From assembly GCF_013170805.1 (NCBI RefSeq), contig NZ_CP051293.1, positions 124,001 to 188,000 of the forward strand: a stretch of DNA of 64,000 nucleotides, given 5' to 3'. The notes under the pieces are model-generated. The model was not told the DNA's origin and made no database searches. It saw only the letters and a list, made by a program, of their open reading frames with translations. The translations under genes were made by a program, and so were the position numbers. Origin of the DNA: Mesorhizobium sp. NZP2077. GTDB lineage: Bacteria > Pseudomonadota > Alphaproteobacteria > Rhizobiales > Rhizobiaceae. Of the stretch, positions 1 to 8,175 are shown piece after piece (position 1 is the stretch's first letter; each line of letters opens with the position of its first letter).

Positions 1-676
1 GCATGGCGGAGCGCGTCTGGCGCGCTATCACAGCCAGCGGAATGGTGCCGAGCACAATTGTCGGCAGCACCAGATGGCGCAATACCGAGCGAAATGCATC
101 CCATTTGCCGTAGAGCAATGTGTCGATGGTCATGAAGCCGGTTATCGGCTTGAAGAAGTACTGCAGGTCGATGCGGCCGTTAACCGGCGTCCAGCCGAGA
201 TAGCCGGAGAAAAAGATGATCAGCAGCAGGCCCCACCAGAAGATCGGCATGGAGTAGCCGACGAGCGCCGTGCCCATCAGCGACTGGTCGAACCACGAGC
301 CGCGCTTGATCGCCGCAAAGATGCCGGCCGGAATGCCGAGCACCATGGCGAAAATCATGGCGAAGAATGACAGTTCCAGCGTCGCCGGGAAGAGCGTCTT
401 GAACTCTTCGATCACCGGGCGTTTGGACGAAATCGAGACGCCGAAATCGCCGGTCACGACCTCACCGACATAGCGAGCATATTGCTGCCAGATCGGCAGG
501 TTGTAGCCGAACTGCTCCTTGAGCTCTTCGTAGCGCGCCGGCGCCACGCCGTGTTCGCCGGCCATGGCAAGGATAGGATCGCCGGGCAGCAGCCTGACGA
601 AGGCGAAGGCGCAGATCGTGATGCCGACAAGCGTCGGGATCAAAAGTGCAATTCGGTGGAGGATATATTTGAGCAT
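1..676 (-). CDS. dppB: Dipeptide ABC transporter permease DppB, 3' end outside window
   Basis: This is an inner-membrane permease of the peptide/nickel ABC transporter family. About 225 codons are present, read from an ATG at 676; the gene runs off the left edge. The N-terminus starts MLKYILHRIALLIPTLVGI, a first membrane helix, followed by RLLPGDP, the characteristic early motif of DppB/OppB proteins. The next segments (LSFFAMIFAMVLGIPAGIFAA and VGYSMPIFWWGLLL) match the second and third helices of the family. It lies directly downstream of dppA on the same strand, so it should form a transporter with it. Only the N-terminal two thirds is visible, so the EAA loop that contacts the ATPase cannot be checked. 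Confidence 0.9.
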   Translation of the reverse strand, partial: MLKYILHRIALLIPTLVGITICAFAFVRLLPGDPILAMAGEHGVAPARYEELKEQFGYNLPIWQQYARYVGEVVTGDFGVSISSKRPVIEEFKTLFPATLELSFFAMIFAMVLGIPAGIFAAIKRGSWFDQSLMGTALVGYSMPIFWWGLLLIIFFSGYLGWTPVNGRIDLQYFFKPITGFMTIDTLLYGKWDAFRSVLRHLVLPTIVLGTIPLAVIARQTRSAM

Positions 677-682
677 GATGTA

Positions 683-724
683 GGGGGGGGGGGGGGCTTC
701 ATTGCCCCCCCCCCCCCCCCCCCC
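683..724. repeat. G14/C20 homopolymer hairpin between dppA and dppB
   Basis: On the plus strand a run of 14 G (683-696) is followed by CTTCATTG and a run of 20 C (705-724). The two runs are complementary, so the transcript could fold into a stem of up to 14 G:C pairs with an 8-base loop plus leftover C or G. It lies 11 bases after the dppA stop and 6 bases before the dppB start. Hairpins between a binding-protein gene and its permease gene often stabilise the upstream message and lower permease expression; that role is inferred here. Homopolymers this long slip in replication and in sequencing, so the exact lengths may be unreliable. Confidence 0.85.
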
Positions 725-735
725 GCTCTATAGTC

Positions 736-2334
736 TTATTCAGCCTTGTCAACGCCGTCGAAGCGGTGAATGCCGAGCGGGTCCATCATGAAACCGCTGA
801 CATTCTTGCGCACGACTGCGTAGACTTGGCTATGCGCCAGCAGGAAGGCCGGAGCCTGCTTCTGGAAGACGACCTGCGCCTCTCCGTAGAGCTTGGAGCG
901 CTCGGCCTGGTCGCTGGTCTTCTTGGCCTTCTGGATCAGGTCTTCGAAGTCCTTGTCGCACCAGCTGGAGTAGTTCGAGACGCCGATGGCGGAGCAGGCG
1001 AACAGAGTGGCGAAGAAGTTGTCCGGATCGCCATTGTCGCCGGTCCAGCCAATCTGGAACGCGCCGGGACGATCCTTCTTCTTGCCCTCCGAGCGATACT
1101 TGGTCCACTCGTAGTTGACGATCTCGGCCTTGACGCCAACCTTGGCCCAGTCGGCCTGGATCAGTTCGGCGGCGCGCTGGAAGTTCGGGTTGTAAGGACG
1201 AACGCGATCGGAAGCCCAGAGCTGGATTTCCGTCAGCCCGGCAGCGGCCAGCACCTTCTTGGCTGCATCCGGATCATAGGCATCGGACTTCACATCCTTG
1301 TTCCACGACCACATGGTCGGCGGGATCAGGTTTTCGGCAGGCGTGGCGCCAGCATCCTGGAACAGCGACTTGATCAGCGCTTCCCGATCGATCGCCTGGT
1401 TGAGCGCATGGCGCACTTCAGGCTTGTCGAGCGGCGGGATGGTGGTGTTGTAGCTCATGTAGCCGATGTTCAGGCCGGCCTGATCCATCAGGGTCACGTC
1501 CTTGTTGGCCTTGATCGTGCCGATGTCGGCCGGATTCGGATATGGCGCGATGTCGCATTCGCCGGCAAGCACCTTCTGGATGCGGGCGGTCGCGTCGGGC
1601 GTGATGGCGAAGACGAGATCGTCGATCTTCTCCTTGCCCTTGAAGTAGTCGGGGTTGGCCGCATAGCGGATGACCGAATCCAGCTGGTAGTCGACGAACT
1701 GGAACGGACCAGTGCCGATCGGCTTGGTCGAGAAATCGGCCATCTTGCCGTCTTTCGCCAGCTGGTCGGCATATTCCTTCGACACGATCGAGGCGAAGTC
1801 CATGCCGAGATTGGCCAGCATCGGAGCGTTCGGCTCGGTCAGCGTCAACTTGACGGTCAGGTCGTCGACCTTTTCCCACTTGGCGACGTATTTCGGCATG
1901 TCCATGCCGGTGTAGTAGTCCCAGGTCAGGTTGGGCAGATACTTGTCGCCGTTCCAGGGATTCGCCTTGTTGAACTGGCGGTCGAAGGAGAAGACGACGT
2001 CGTCGGCGTTGAGGTCGCGCGTCGGCTTGAAATAGTCGGTGGTCTGGAACTTCACGCCCGGATGCAGGTGGAAAGTGTAGACCAGGCCGTCGTCGGAAAT
2101 TTCCCACTTGTCGGCGAGGCCGGGCTCGACCTCGGTGCCGCCATGCTTGAACTCGACCAGACGCGAATAGACGGTACGCGACGAGGCATCGAAATCGTTG
2201 CCGCCGGTCGTGGTACCCGGATCAAAATTGGCAGGCGACGCTTCCGAGCAATAGACAAGCGTCTTTGCATTGGCCATGCCACCGAGGACGCTTGCGGCCA
2301 GCAACGCGGCCGCAAAAGCGAGTTTCTTTTTCAT
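736..2334 (-). CDS. dppA: Periplasmic dipeptide-binding protein DppA
   Basis: The 532-residue protein is the solute-binding subunit of a dipeptide (possibly also heme or other oligopeptide) ABC importer and acts in the periplasm. Residues 1-23 form a Sec signal peptide (MKKKLAFAAALLAASVLGG, cleavage after MANA). The mature start KTLVYCSEASP, and the later segments FKPTRDLNADDVVFSFDRQ, ITPDATAR, PYPNPADI, NLIPPTMW and GWTGDNGDPDNFF, correspond closely to E. coli DppA and include its ligand-pocket region. I chose the ATG at 2334 because AGGGAG lies just upstream and it begins the signal peptide; an upstream in-frame start at 2397 would bury the signal. The gene is first in an operon with dppB. 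Confidence 0.95.
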   Translation of the reverse strand: MKKKLAFAAALLAASVLGGMANAKTLVYCSEASPANFDPGTTTGGNDFDASSRTVYSRLVEFKHGGTEVEPGLADKWEISDDGLVYTFHLHPGVKFQTTDYFKPTRDLNADDVVFSFDRQFNKANPWNGDKYLPNLTWDYYTGMDMPKYVAKWEKVDDLTVKLTLTEPNAPMLANLGMDFASIVSKEYADQLAKDGKMADFSTKPIGTGPFQFVDYQLDSVIRYAANPDYFKGKEKIDDLVFAITPDATARIQKVLAGECDIAPYPNPADIGTIKANKDVTLMDQAGLNIGYMSYNTTIPPLDKPEVRHALNQAIDREALIKSLFQDAGATPAENLIPPTMWSWNKDVKSDAYDPDAAKKVLAAAGLTEIQLWASDRVRPYNPNFQRAAELIQADWAKVGVKAEIVNYEWTKYRSEGKKKDRPGAFQIGWTGDNGDPDNFFATLFACSAIGVSNYSSWCDKDFEDLIQKAKKTSDQAERSKLYGEAQVVFQKQAPAFLLAHSQVYAVVRKNVSGFMMDPLGIHRFDGVDKAE

Positions 2335-2803
2335 TGAGCACTCCCTGATGTTCTTCCAAGCCCCTCTATCAGGCTCGCGAAGCGCGCATATAAGCACCGT
2401 TTCTACGGCTTTGGAACACCCCGTTTGCTTACCCCTCGGGAAGCAGGAAAAAAATCCGCGATTTTGCTAAATGGCAGAAAAAATTAGCAGTTTTTTCCAT
2501 TCACAATATTATTAACGACCGCATTTTTTTATTGATCTGGCATTTGGCGACATCAATGCCGCGTCCCGTCTTCATCCGGCCACGAATGCGGAAGAGACCG
2601 GTTCCAAGTGTCGCCGGCGGGAAAGATTTTCGACGGCAAATCTTTCGGCGCCTTGCCGCAAGGGCAAGACTTGCACCGCCGCCGATAGAGGCAATACATA
2701 GATGGATATGCTGGCGGCAGCGGAGGACGTCTCTGTCATTTAGAGGCGGGCGCGGCACAGGCGACCCAGAGACGGGCGAACAAGAATTGCTAGGGAGGAA
2801 CGG
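2335..2803. promoter_or_regulatory. Divergent dppA / fadD intergenic region
   Basis: These 469 bases contain no convincing gene. The part around 2445-2535 is strikingly AT-rich for this genome, with several A or T runs. It contains an inverted repeat TGCTAA (2465-2470) and TTAGCA (2484-2489) followed by GTTTTTT. That could be a plus-strand terminator-like hairpin or an operator for the minus-strand dppA promoter. The fadD ribosome binding site AGGGAGGA lies at 2792-2799, which decides the GTG start at 2804. Confidence 0.4.
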
Positions 2804-4795
2804 GTGGCAAAAGCATCTAAGGCGCCGGTGAAAGCGTCGGCCAAGGCAGTCTCGAAACCAGCCGCAGGCGCCGACGTGCAAGCGAAGCCCGCCGCCAAGG
2901 CCGCACCCGCGAAGGCGAAACCGGCAGCGAAATCCACCCCCGTAAAAACGGTGGCCAAAGCCGCTTCGCCAAAGGCCGCCGCGACGAAAGCAGTGCCGCC
3001 GAAGGCAGTAGCGACAAAAAAAAACGCGGCAGCGAAAGACCATGCGGCGAAAGCCGCGCCCGCCGCGAAGTCTGTCGAGGCGACCAAGCGGCTGCCGAAG
3101 GCACTCACGGAACTTGCCGCCGGCCTGCCCGAAAAGCCATGGCTCAAGAGCTATCCGAAAAATGTGCCGGCCGAAATCGGTGTGTTGCCCTACAGTTCGA
3201 TCGGCGATTTCCTGGTCGGCGCCTGCAAGCAATTTTCCGCCCAGCCGGCCTTCACCTGCATGGACAAGTCCATCAGCTACGCCGATGTCGAGCAGTTGTC
3301 GGCGGCCTTCGGTGCTTATCTGCAATCGAAGGGACTGCAAAAGGGTGCGCGCGTCGCCCTGATGATGCCTAACGTTCTGCAATATCCGGTGGCGATGATG
3401 GGCATCCTGCGCGCCGGCTATGTCGTGGTGAACATCAATCCGCTGTACACGCCGCGCGAGCTGGAGCACCAGCTCAAGGATTCCGGCGCACAAGCCATCG
3501 TCATTCTGGAAAACTTCGCCAACACCTTGCAGGCGGTAATCGCCAGAACCGCGGTCAAGCATGTCGTGGTGGCGGCCATGGGCGACATGCTCGGCGGCCT
3601 CAAGGGCACGATCGTCAACTTCGTCGTGCGCCGCGTCAAGAAGATGGTGCCGGCATGGTCGCTGCCCGGGCATGTCAAGTTCAACGTGGCGGTGAAGGCC
3701 GGCGCCGGCCTTGGCTTCAAGCCGGTCAAGGTTGCAGCCGACGATGTCGCCTTCCTGCAATATACCGGCGGCACCACAGGCGTGTCGAAGGGCGCCACGC
3801 TGCTGCACAGCAACGTGCTCTCCAATGTCGTGCAGAACGCGCAGTGGATGGAAGACGCCTATACGATCAAGCCGAAACCGGCGCACCCGAACTTCATCTG
3901 CGCGCTGCCGCTCTATCACATCTTCGCGCTGACGGTGAACGCATTGATGGGCATGCAGCAAGGCGCCCGCAACGTGCTCATTCCCAACCCGCGCGATATC
4001 CCCGGCTTCGTCAAGGAACTGGCAAAATATCCGACCCATGTCTTTCCGGGCCTCAACACGCTGTTCAACGCGCTGCTCAACAATGAGGACTTCCGCAAGC
4101 TCGACTTCAAGCCGCTGGTGCTGACACTGGGCGGCGGCATGGCGGTGCAAAAGGGTGTCGCCGACCGCTGGAAGGCGTTGACCGGTTGCCCTGTCACTGA
4201 AGGCTATGGCCTGTCGGAAACCTCGCCGGTGGCCACCGCCAACAAGTTCAGTTCCGGCGACTTCACCGGCACGATCGGCCTGCCGCTGCCCTCGACGGAA
4301 ATCGCCATCCGCGACGACGACGGCAACAATTTGCCGCTCGGCGAGGTCGGCGAAATCTGCATCAGGGGACCGCAGGTGATGGCGGGCTACTGGAACCGGC
4401 CTGACGAGACCGCCAAGGTGATGACCAAGGACGGCTACTTCAAGTCCGGTGATATGGGCTTCATGGATGAGCGTGGCTACACCAAGATCGTCGACCGCAA
4501 GAAGGACATGATCCTGGTCTCGGGTTTCAACGTCTATCCGAACGAACTCGAAGAGGTCGTGGCGATGCATCCGGGCGTGCTCGAAGTCGCGGCGATCGGC
4601 GTGCCGGACGAGCATTCCGGTGAAGTACCGAAGCTGTTCATCGTCAAAAAGGACCCGGCCCTGACCGCTGAAGCCATCACCGCTTTCTGCCGCGAGAACC
4701 TGACCGGCTACAAGCGGCCAAAATATATCGAGTTCAGGACCGAGCTGCCGAAGACGCCGGTCGGCAAGATCCTGCGGCGGGCGCTGCGCGAATAG
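2804..4795 (+). CDS. fadD: Long-chain fatty-acid-CoA ligase with Lys/Ala-rich N-terminal extension
   Basis: This enzyme activates long-chain fatty acids to acyl-CoA with ATP, the entry step of beta-oxidation, at the inner face of the cytoplasmic membrane. The adenylate-forming signature is present: YTGGTTGVSKGA (P-loop), GYGLSETSP, the hinge-region DRKKDMILVSGFNVYPNELEE and the terminal KTPVGKILRR with the catalytic lysine. At 663 residues it is about 100 longer than a normal FadD. The excess is residues 1-90, made of Lys/Ala/Pro repeats such as PAKAKPAAKS, resembling histone-H1-like tails; the catalytic part begins near KSYPKNVPAEIG. The GTG start is supported by AGGGAGGA at 2792-2799. Its stop shares one base with the next gene, so the two are translated together. 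Confidence 0.92.
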   Translation: MAKASKAPVKASAKAVSKPAAGADVQAKPAAKAAPAKAKPAAKSTPVKTVAKAASPKAAATKAVPPKAVATKKNAAAKDHAAKAAPAAKSVEATKRLPKALTELAAGLPEKPWLKSYPKNVPAEIGVLPYSSIGDFLVGACKQFSAQPAFTCMDKSISYADVEQLSAAFGAYLQSKGLQKGARVALMMPNVLQYPVAMMGILRAGYVVVNINPLYTPRELEHQLKDSGAQAIVILENFANTLQAVIARTAVKHVVVAAMGDMLGGLKGTIVNFVVRRVKKMVPAWSLPGHVKFNVAVKAGAGLGFKPVKVAADDVAFLQYTGGTTGVSKGATLLHSNVLSNVVQNAQWMEDAYTIKPKPAHPNFICALPLYHIFALTVNALMGMQQGARNVLIPNPRDIPGFVKELAKYPTHVFPGLNTLFNALLNNEDFRKLDFKPLVLTLGGGMAVQKGVADRWKALTGCPVTEGYGLSETSPVATANKFSSGDFTGTIGLPLPSTEIAIRDDDGNNLPLGEVGEICIRGPQVMAGYWNRPDETAKVMTKDGYFKSGDMGFMDERGYTKIVDRKKDMILVSGFNVYPNELEEVVAMHPGVLEVAAIGVPDEHSGEVPKLFIVKKDPALTAEAITAFCRENLTGYKRPKYIEFRTELPKTPVGKILRRALRE

Positions 4796-5505
4796 TGGAT
4801 GCTGCTGAAGACAATGCGCTCAATCGGGACTCGCGCCTCGACCCGGCGGAATTCATCAAGGCGAACATGCGCCTTGTTCCGGTGCCCGGGCTTCCCGAAA
4901 TCCAGTTTTACACGGCCCATCCGGGCAGCGGGTTGCGGCGCCTCGTCGACCCTGAAGATGATGCCGACGAGGACACGCCCGAACCGCAGTCGCCCTACTG
5001 GGCCTATGCCTGGGCCGGCGGCACGGTGCTCGCGCGCTACATCCTCGACCAACCAGTGAGCGTGGCAGGCTGCCGCGTGCTCGATCTCGGCGCGGGCTCC
5101 GGCATTGTCGGGATTGCCGCCGCGAATGCCGGGGCGCGCGAGGTGATTGCCGCCGAGATTGATCGCAATGGCGTTGCCGCGATCGGTCTCAATGCGGCGG
5201 CGAACGGCGTCTCAATAACCGTTTTCGGAGACGACATCACGAAAGGTCCGCCGCCGGCGGTCGACCTCGTGCTTGCCGGCGATGTCTTCTACGGGCAGGA
5301 CGTCACTGAGCGCGTCATGCCTTTTCTCGACCGCTGCCTCGCCGCCGGCATCGGGGTGCTGGTCGGCGATCCGGGCCGAGCCTATCTGCCGCGCTCGCGA
5401 TTGCGCCTGCTTGCCGAATACACGGTGCCGGATTTCGGCGACGCGAAAGACGCAACCCCAAGGCCGAGCGGCGTCTTTCGCTTCGAGACCGAACCTGGCG
5501 GTTAG
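4795..5505 (+). CDS. SAM-dependent methyltransferase, ETF-beta lysine methyltransferase type
   Basis: The 236-residue protein is a class I methyltransferase. Visible landmarks are PYWAYAWAGG, then motif I VLDLGAGSGIVGIAAA, the acidic post-I residue in AAEID, and AGDVFY, which corresponds to the (D/E)xx(Y/F) motif of family 16 protein-lysine methyltransferases. That group contains mitochondrial ETFBKMT and alphaproteobacterial homologues that methylate the beta subunit of electron-transfer flavoprotein. The start is GTG at 4795, sharing one base with the fadD stop codon. The link to fadD fits: ETF accepts electrons from acyl-CoA dehydrogenases. The exact substrate is inferred; an N-methyltransferase for another protein or small molecule remains possible. 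The end overlaps the convergent HAD gene by 4 bases. Confidence 0.78.
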   Translation: MDAAEDNALNRDSRLDPAEFIKANMRLVPVPGLPEIQFYTAHPGSGLRRLVDPEDDADEDTPEPQSPYWAYAWAGGTVLARYILDQPVSVAGCRVLDLGAGSGIVGIAAANAGAREVIAAEIDRNGVAAIGLNAAANGVSITVFGDDITKGPPPAVDLVLAGDVFYGQDVTERVMPFLDRCLAAGIGVLVGDPGRAYLPRSRLRLLAEYTVPDFGDAKDATPRPSGVFRFETEPGG

Positions 5506-6233
5506 ACCGTCTCCCTGACCCGCGCCGACAGGAAGTCGGGCAGGTCGGCAACCGAATCCAGGATGACGTCGGCGATCTCGGCTAGCGATTCGCGCGTGCC
5601 GGTGCCGGAGAGCACACCGATCGCCAGACCACAGCCGCCGGCGCGCGCCATTTCGAGGTCGTGGCGGTTGTCGCCGACCATGGCGATCTCCGCCGCTCTC
5701 AGGCCCGTGAGGTCGCAAAAGGCCTGGATGGTGTCGGGCGCGGGTTTGGGATTGGCCACCGCGTCGTAACCATAGGCGGCGTCGAACAATTGGGCAACGC
5801 CGAGCGTGACCAAGGTCTTTTCCGCGCCGCTGGTGGAATCATTGGTGGCGACGCCCAGCCGGTAGGATCTTTTGTGCAGTGTCGCCAGCGTGTCGACGAT
5901 GCCCGGCAGCGCCACCGCCATCGTCGAGCCCTGCACCGAGGTGATCTCGTTGAAGCGAGCGACGGCCAGCATCTGATCTTCGTCGGACAGACGCGGGAAC
6001 CACAGCTCGACGACGTCCATGTTGGTGCCGGAGGCAAAGATCGAATCGGGCTTGAAGCGCCGGTTGGCGAAATCGAAGCCCGCCGCCGCGAGCAGCCTGT
6101 CGGCCTTCCAGCGATCGCCGTCGGAGGCATCCATGGCCATGAAGTCGGCGACGCCGAGCCAGGTCGCGTTGAAGTCGACAAGTGTCCCGTCCTTGTCGAA
6201 CAGTATGCCCTTGATATCTGCCAAACTTTTCAC
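5502..6233 (-). CDS. HAD-family phosphatase, phosphoglycolate-phosphatase-like
   Basis: The 243-residue soluble hydrolase has all HAD motifs: DKDGTLVDF near residue 13 (nucleophile Asp and acid Asp), GVATNDS (motif II), KPAPD (motif III lysine) and [12 protein letters not shown] (motif IV). The cap between motifs I and II is the helical C1 type used by phosphoglycolate phosphatases and related sugar-phosphate phosphatases. Its ATG overlaps the pgi stop by 4 bases, so it is translationally coupled to pgi. That suggests a housekeeping role near sugar phosphates, but the substrate cannot be read from the sequence. Confidence 0.85.
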   Translation of the reverse strand: MKSLADIKGILFDKDGTLVDFNATWLGVADFMAMDASDGDRWKADRLLAAAGFDFANRRFKPDSIFASGTNMDVVELWFPRLSDEDQMLAVARFNEITSVQGSTMAVALPGIVDTLATLHKRSYRLGVATNDSTSGAEKTLVTLGVAQLFDAAYGYDAVANPKPAPDTIQAFCDLTGLRAAEIAMVGDNRHDLEMARAGGCGLAIGVLSGTGTRESLAEIADVILDSVADLPDFLSARVRETV

Positions 6234-7873
6234 TCCGAACCACGCAATTGGTGGATGTATCCCACAAGGCCAGCCGTCGATGCGTCACGCTTGGCGGCAC
6301 TTTCCTTGCCCTCGACGACAGGCAACAGGCCCGTCGCCAGTTCCTTGCCCAACTCGACGCCCCACTGGTCGAAGGAATTGATGTTGAACAGCGTCCCCTC
6401 GACGAAGACGCGGTGCTCATAGAGCGCGATCAACCGGCCGAAGGTGCGCGGGTCGAGCTTGCGGTAGAGGATGGTCACCGAAGGCCGGTTGCCGGAGAAG
6501 ACACGATGCGGCGCTATTTTGTCGACATCGGCCGGCTTCATGCCCTTGGCCAGCATCTGCGCGCGCGCCTCGTCCAGCGTGCGGCCCTTCATCAACGCTT
6601 CCGATTGCGCCAGGCAATTGGAGAGCAGCAGATCATGCTGGTGCTTGAGCTCCGGCTCGTGGCCGACGGCCGCGGCAAGGAATTCGACCGGGATGAAGTC
6701 GGTGCCCTGGTGCAGGAGCTGGAAGAAGGCGTGCTGGCCATTGGTGCCGGGCTCGCCCCAGACCAGCGGCCCTGTCGGCGTCGTCACCGGCGTGCCGTCG
6801 AGCGTGACGCCCTTGCCGTTCGATTCCATATCGAGCTGCTGCAGATAGGCCGGCAGCCGGGACAGGCGCTGGTCATAGGGGATAACCGCGCGGGCCGGAT
6901 AGCCGCAGATAACGCGATGCCACCAGCCGACCAGCCCGAGCAGCGCCGGCAGGTTCTTGGCGATCGGCGCGGCGCGGAAATGCTCGTCCATTTCGTGCGC
7001 GCCATCGAGGAAGGCTCGAAAATTCCTTGGACCGACGGCGATCATGACGGGAAGGCCGATCGCGCCCCAGACCGAATAGCGGCCGCCGACCCAGTCCCAG
7101 AAGCCGAAGACGCGATCGGATTCGATGCCGAACTTGGCCACCAGGTCGAGCGCCGTCGAGACGGCGGCGAAATGCTTGCCGACTGCCTGCTTGCCGAGCG
7201 CCTTTTGCACCCAGTCGCGCGCCGTCTGTGCGTTGGTCATCGTCTCGACCGTTGTGAAGGTCTTGGAGGCGATGATGAACAGTGTGGTTTCGGCGGACAG
7301 GCCCTTCAGCGTGTCATGGATATGGGCGCCGTCGATGTTGGAGACATAGTGCGCGCGCGGCCCGTCATGATAGGGGGCGAGCGCCAGCGTCGCCATGGCC
7401 GGGCCGAGGTCGGAACCGCCGATGCCGATGTTGACGATGTCGGTGATCTTCTTGCCGGTGGCACCTGGCGCCTTGCCGGAGCGGATGGCATCGGCAAAGG
7501 CGCCCATCGCGTCGAGCACGGAAAGGACATCCGCCTTGACGTCCTGGCCATCGACCGTGACACCCTTGCCTGAGAGGTTGCGCAGCGCCGTGTGCAGCAC
7601 GGCGCGGTCTTCGGTGATGTTGATCTTCTTGCCGGCGAACATGGCGGCGCGGCGGCCCTCGAGATCGGCGGCGCCAGCCAGCTTTTCCAGCAAGTCCATG
7701 GTGGTCGCGTCGACGGCGCATTTCGACCAATCGAGCAACAAATTGTCGTCGGTGGCGGAGAATGCCTGGAACCGCTGCGGATCGGCGGCGAAGGCCTGGC
7801 GCATGCTGGCCGGTGCCGCGGCGCGATGGTCGCGCAAGGCGGCAAGCTGTTTCTGGAAGGCTGACTTATCCAC
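6230..7873 (-). CDS. pgi: Glucose-6-phosphate isomerase
   Basis: Pgi interconverts glucose-6-phosphate and fructose-6-phosphate in the cytoplasm. Recognised segments include [18 protein letters not shown], the phosphate-binding [13 protein letters not shown], the family signature [13 protein letters not shown] and, near the C-terminus, [11 protein letters not shown] with the catalytic lysine. The length of 547 residues matches the family. I placed the start at the GTG at 7873 (protein [10 protein letters not shown]) because AGGAG lies 10 bases upstream; an upstream ATG in the same frame would add 24 residues with no family match. In rhizobia, which use mainly the Entner-Doudoroff route, Pgi serves largely in hexose recycling and polysaccharide supply. 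The downstream HAD gene overlaps its stop. Confidence 0.96.
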   Translation of the reverse strand: MDKSAFQKQLAALRDHRAAAPASMRQAFAADPQRFQAFSATDDNLLLDWSKCAVDATTMDLLEKLAGAADLEGRRAAMFAGKKINITEDRAVLHTALRNLSGKGVTVDGQDVKADVLSVLDAMGAFADAIRSGKAPGATGKKITDIVNIGIGGSDLGPAMATLALAPYHDGPRAHYVSNIDGAHIHDTLKGLSAETTLFIIASKTFTTVETMTNAQTARDWVQKALGKQAVGKHFAAVSTALDLVAKFGIESDRVFGFWDWVGGRYSVWGAIGLPVMIAVGPRNFRAFLDGAHEMDEHFRAAPIAKNLPALLGLVGWWHRVICGYPARAVIPYDQRLSRLPAYLQQLDMESNGKGVTLDGTPVTTPTGPLVWGEPGTNGQHAFFQLLHQGTDFIPVEFLAAAVGHEPELKHQHDLLLSNCLAQSEALMKGRTLDEARAQMLAKGMKPADVDKIAPHRVFSGNRPSVTILYRKLDPRTFGRLIALYEHRVFVEGTLFNINSFDQWGVELGKELATGLLPVVEGKESAAKRDASTAGLVGYIHQLRGSE

Positions 7874-7980
7874 TGGCGGGTAGCTCCTGGCGTTTTGGAT
7901 GCACCATATCAGACCGGATGTTTCCGGCGCGTGTCGTCGCGGCACAACTATTGAGCCGAACTCCGTGCGGTCAATACGCG

Positions 7981-8021
7981 GCGATGCCGCATCGCATCAC
8001 GATGCGATGACACAATGTGTC
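7981..8021. promoter_or_regulatory. Cluster of nested palindromes in the divergent pgi / mocR promoter region
   Basis: The 302-base gap between pgi and the MocR gene holds three exact inverted repeats in 41 bases: GCGATGC-C-GCATCGC (7981-7995), CATCGCATC-AC-GATGCGATG (7990-8009) and GACACA-A-TGTGTC (8009-8021). The first two share sequence, so they could be alternative or overlapping operators. They lie 155-195 bases upstream of the MocR start and 108 bases upstream of the pgi start. No gene was found in the rest of the gap. Confidence 0.55.
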
Positions 8022-8175
8022 GCTCCGGGCGGTTGCAGCGCCCGATTTCGGCCGGAAGGATCACTGGCATAAATCCCAAAGATCAGAAAAATTGATTGGC
8101 GCAACCCCTTGTGCCACCGTTACATTCGACTGGTCCAGCCAAGCGAAAAAAGCTGGCCATCGAGGAACATCTTCC

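Noticed and set aside
766..2337. A 523-codon open frame on the plus strand opposite dppA
   Set aside because: It is the mirror image of the GC-rich dppA gene in a frame with no stops; its Arg/Asp/Val-rich product has no family and dppA is clearly the real gene.
2501..4615. A 704-codon open frame opposite fadD
   Set aside because: It is antisense to a complete FadD gene and His/Arg-rich with no recognisable domain; typical shadow frame of high GC coding DNA.
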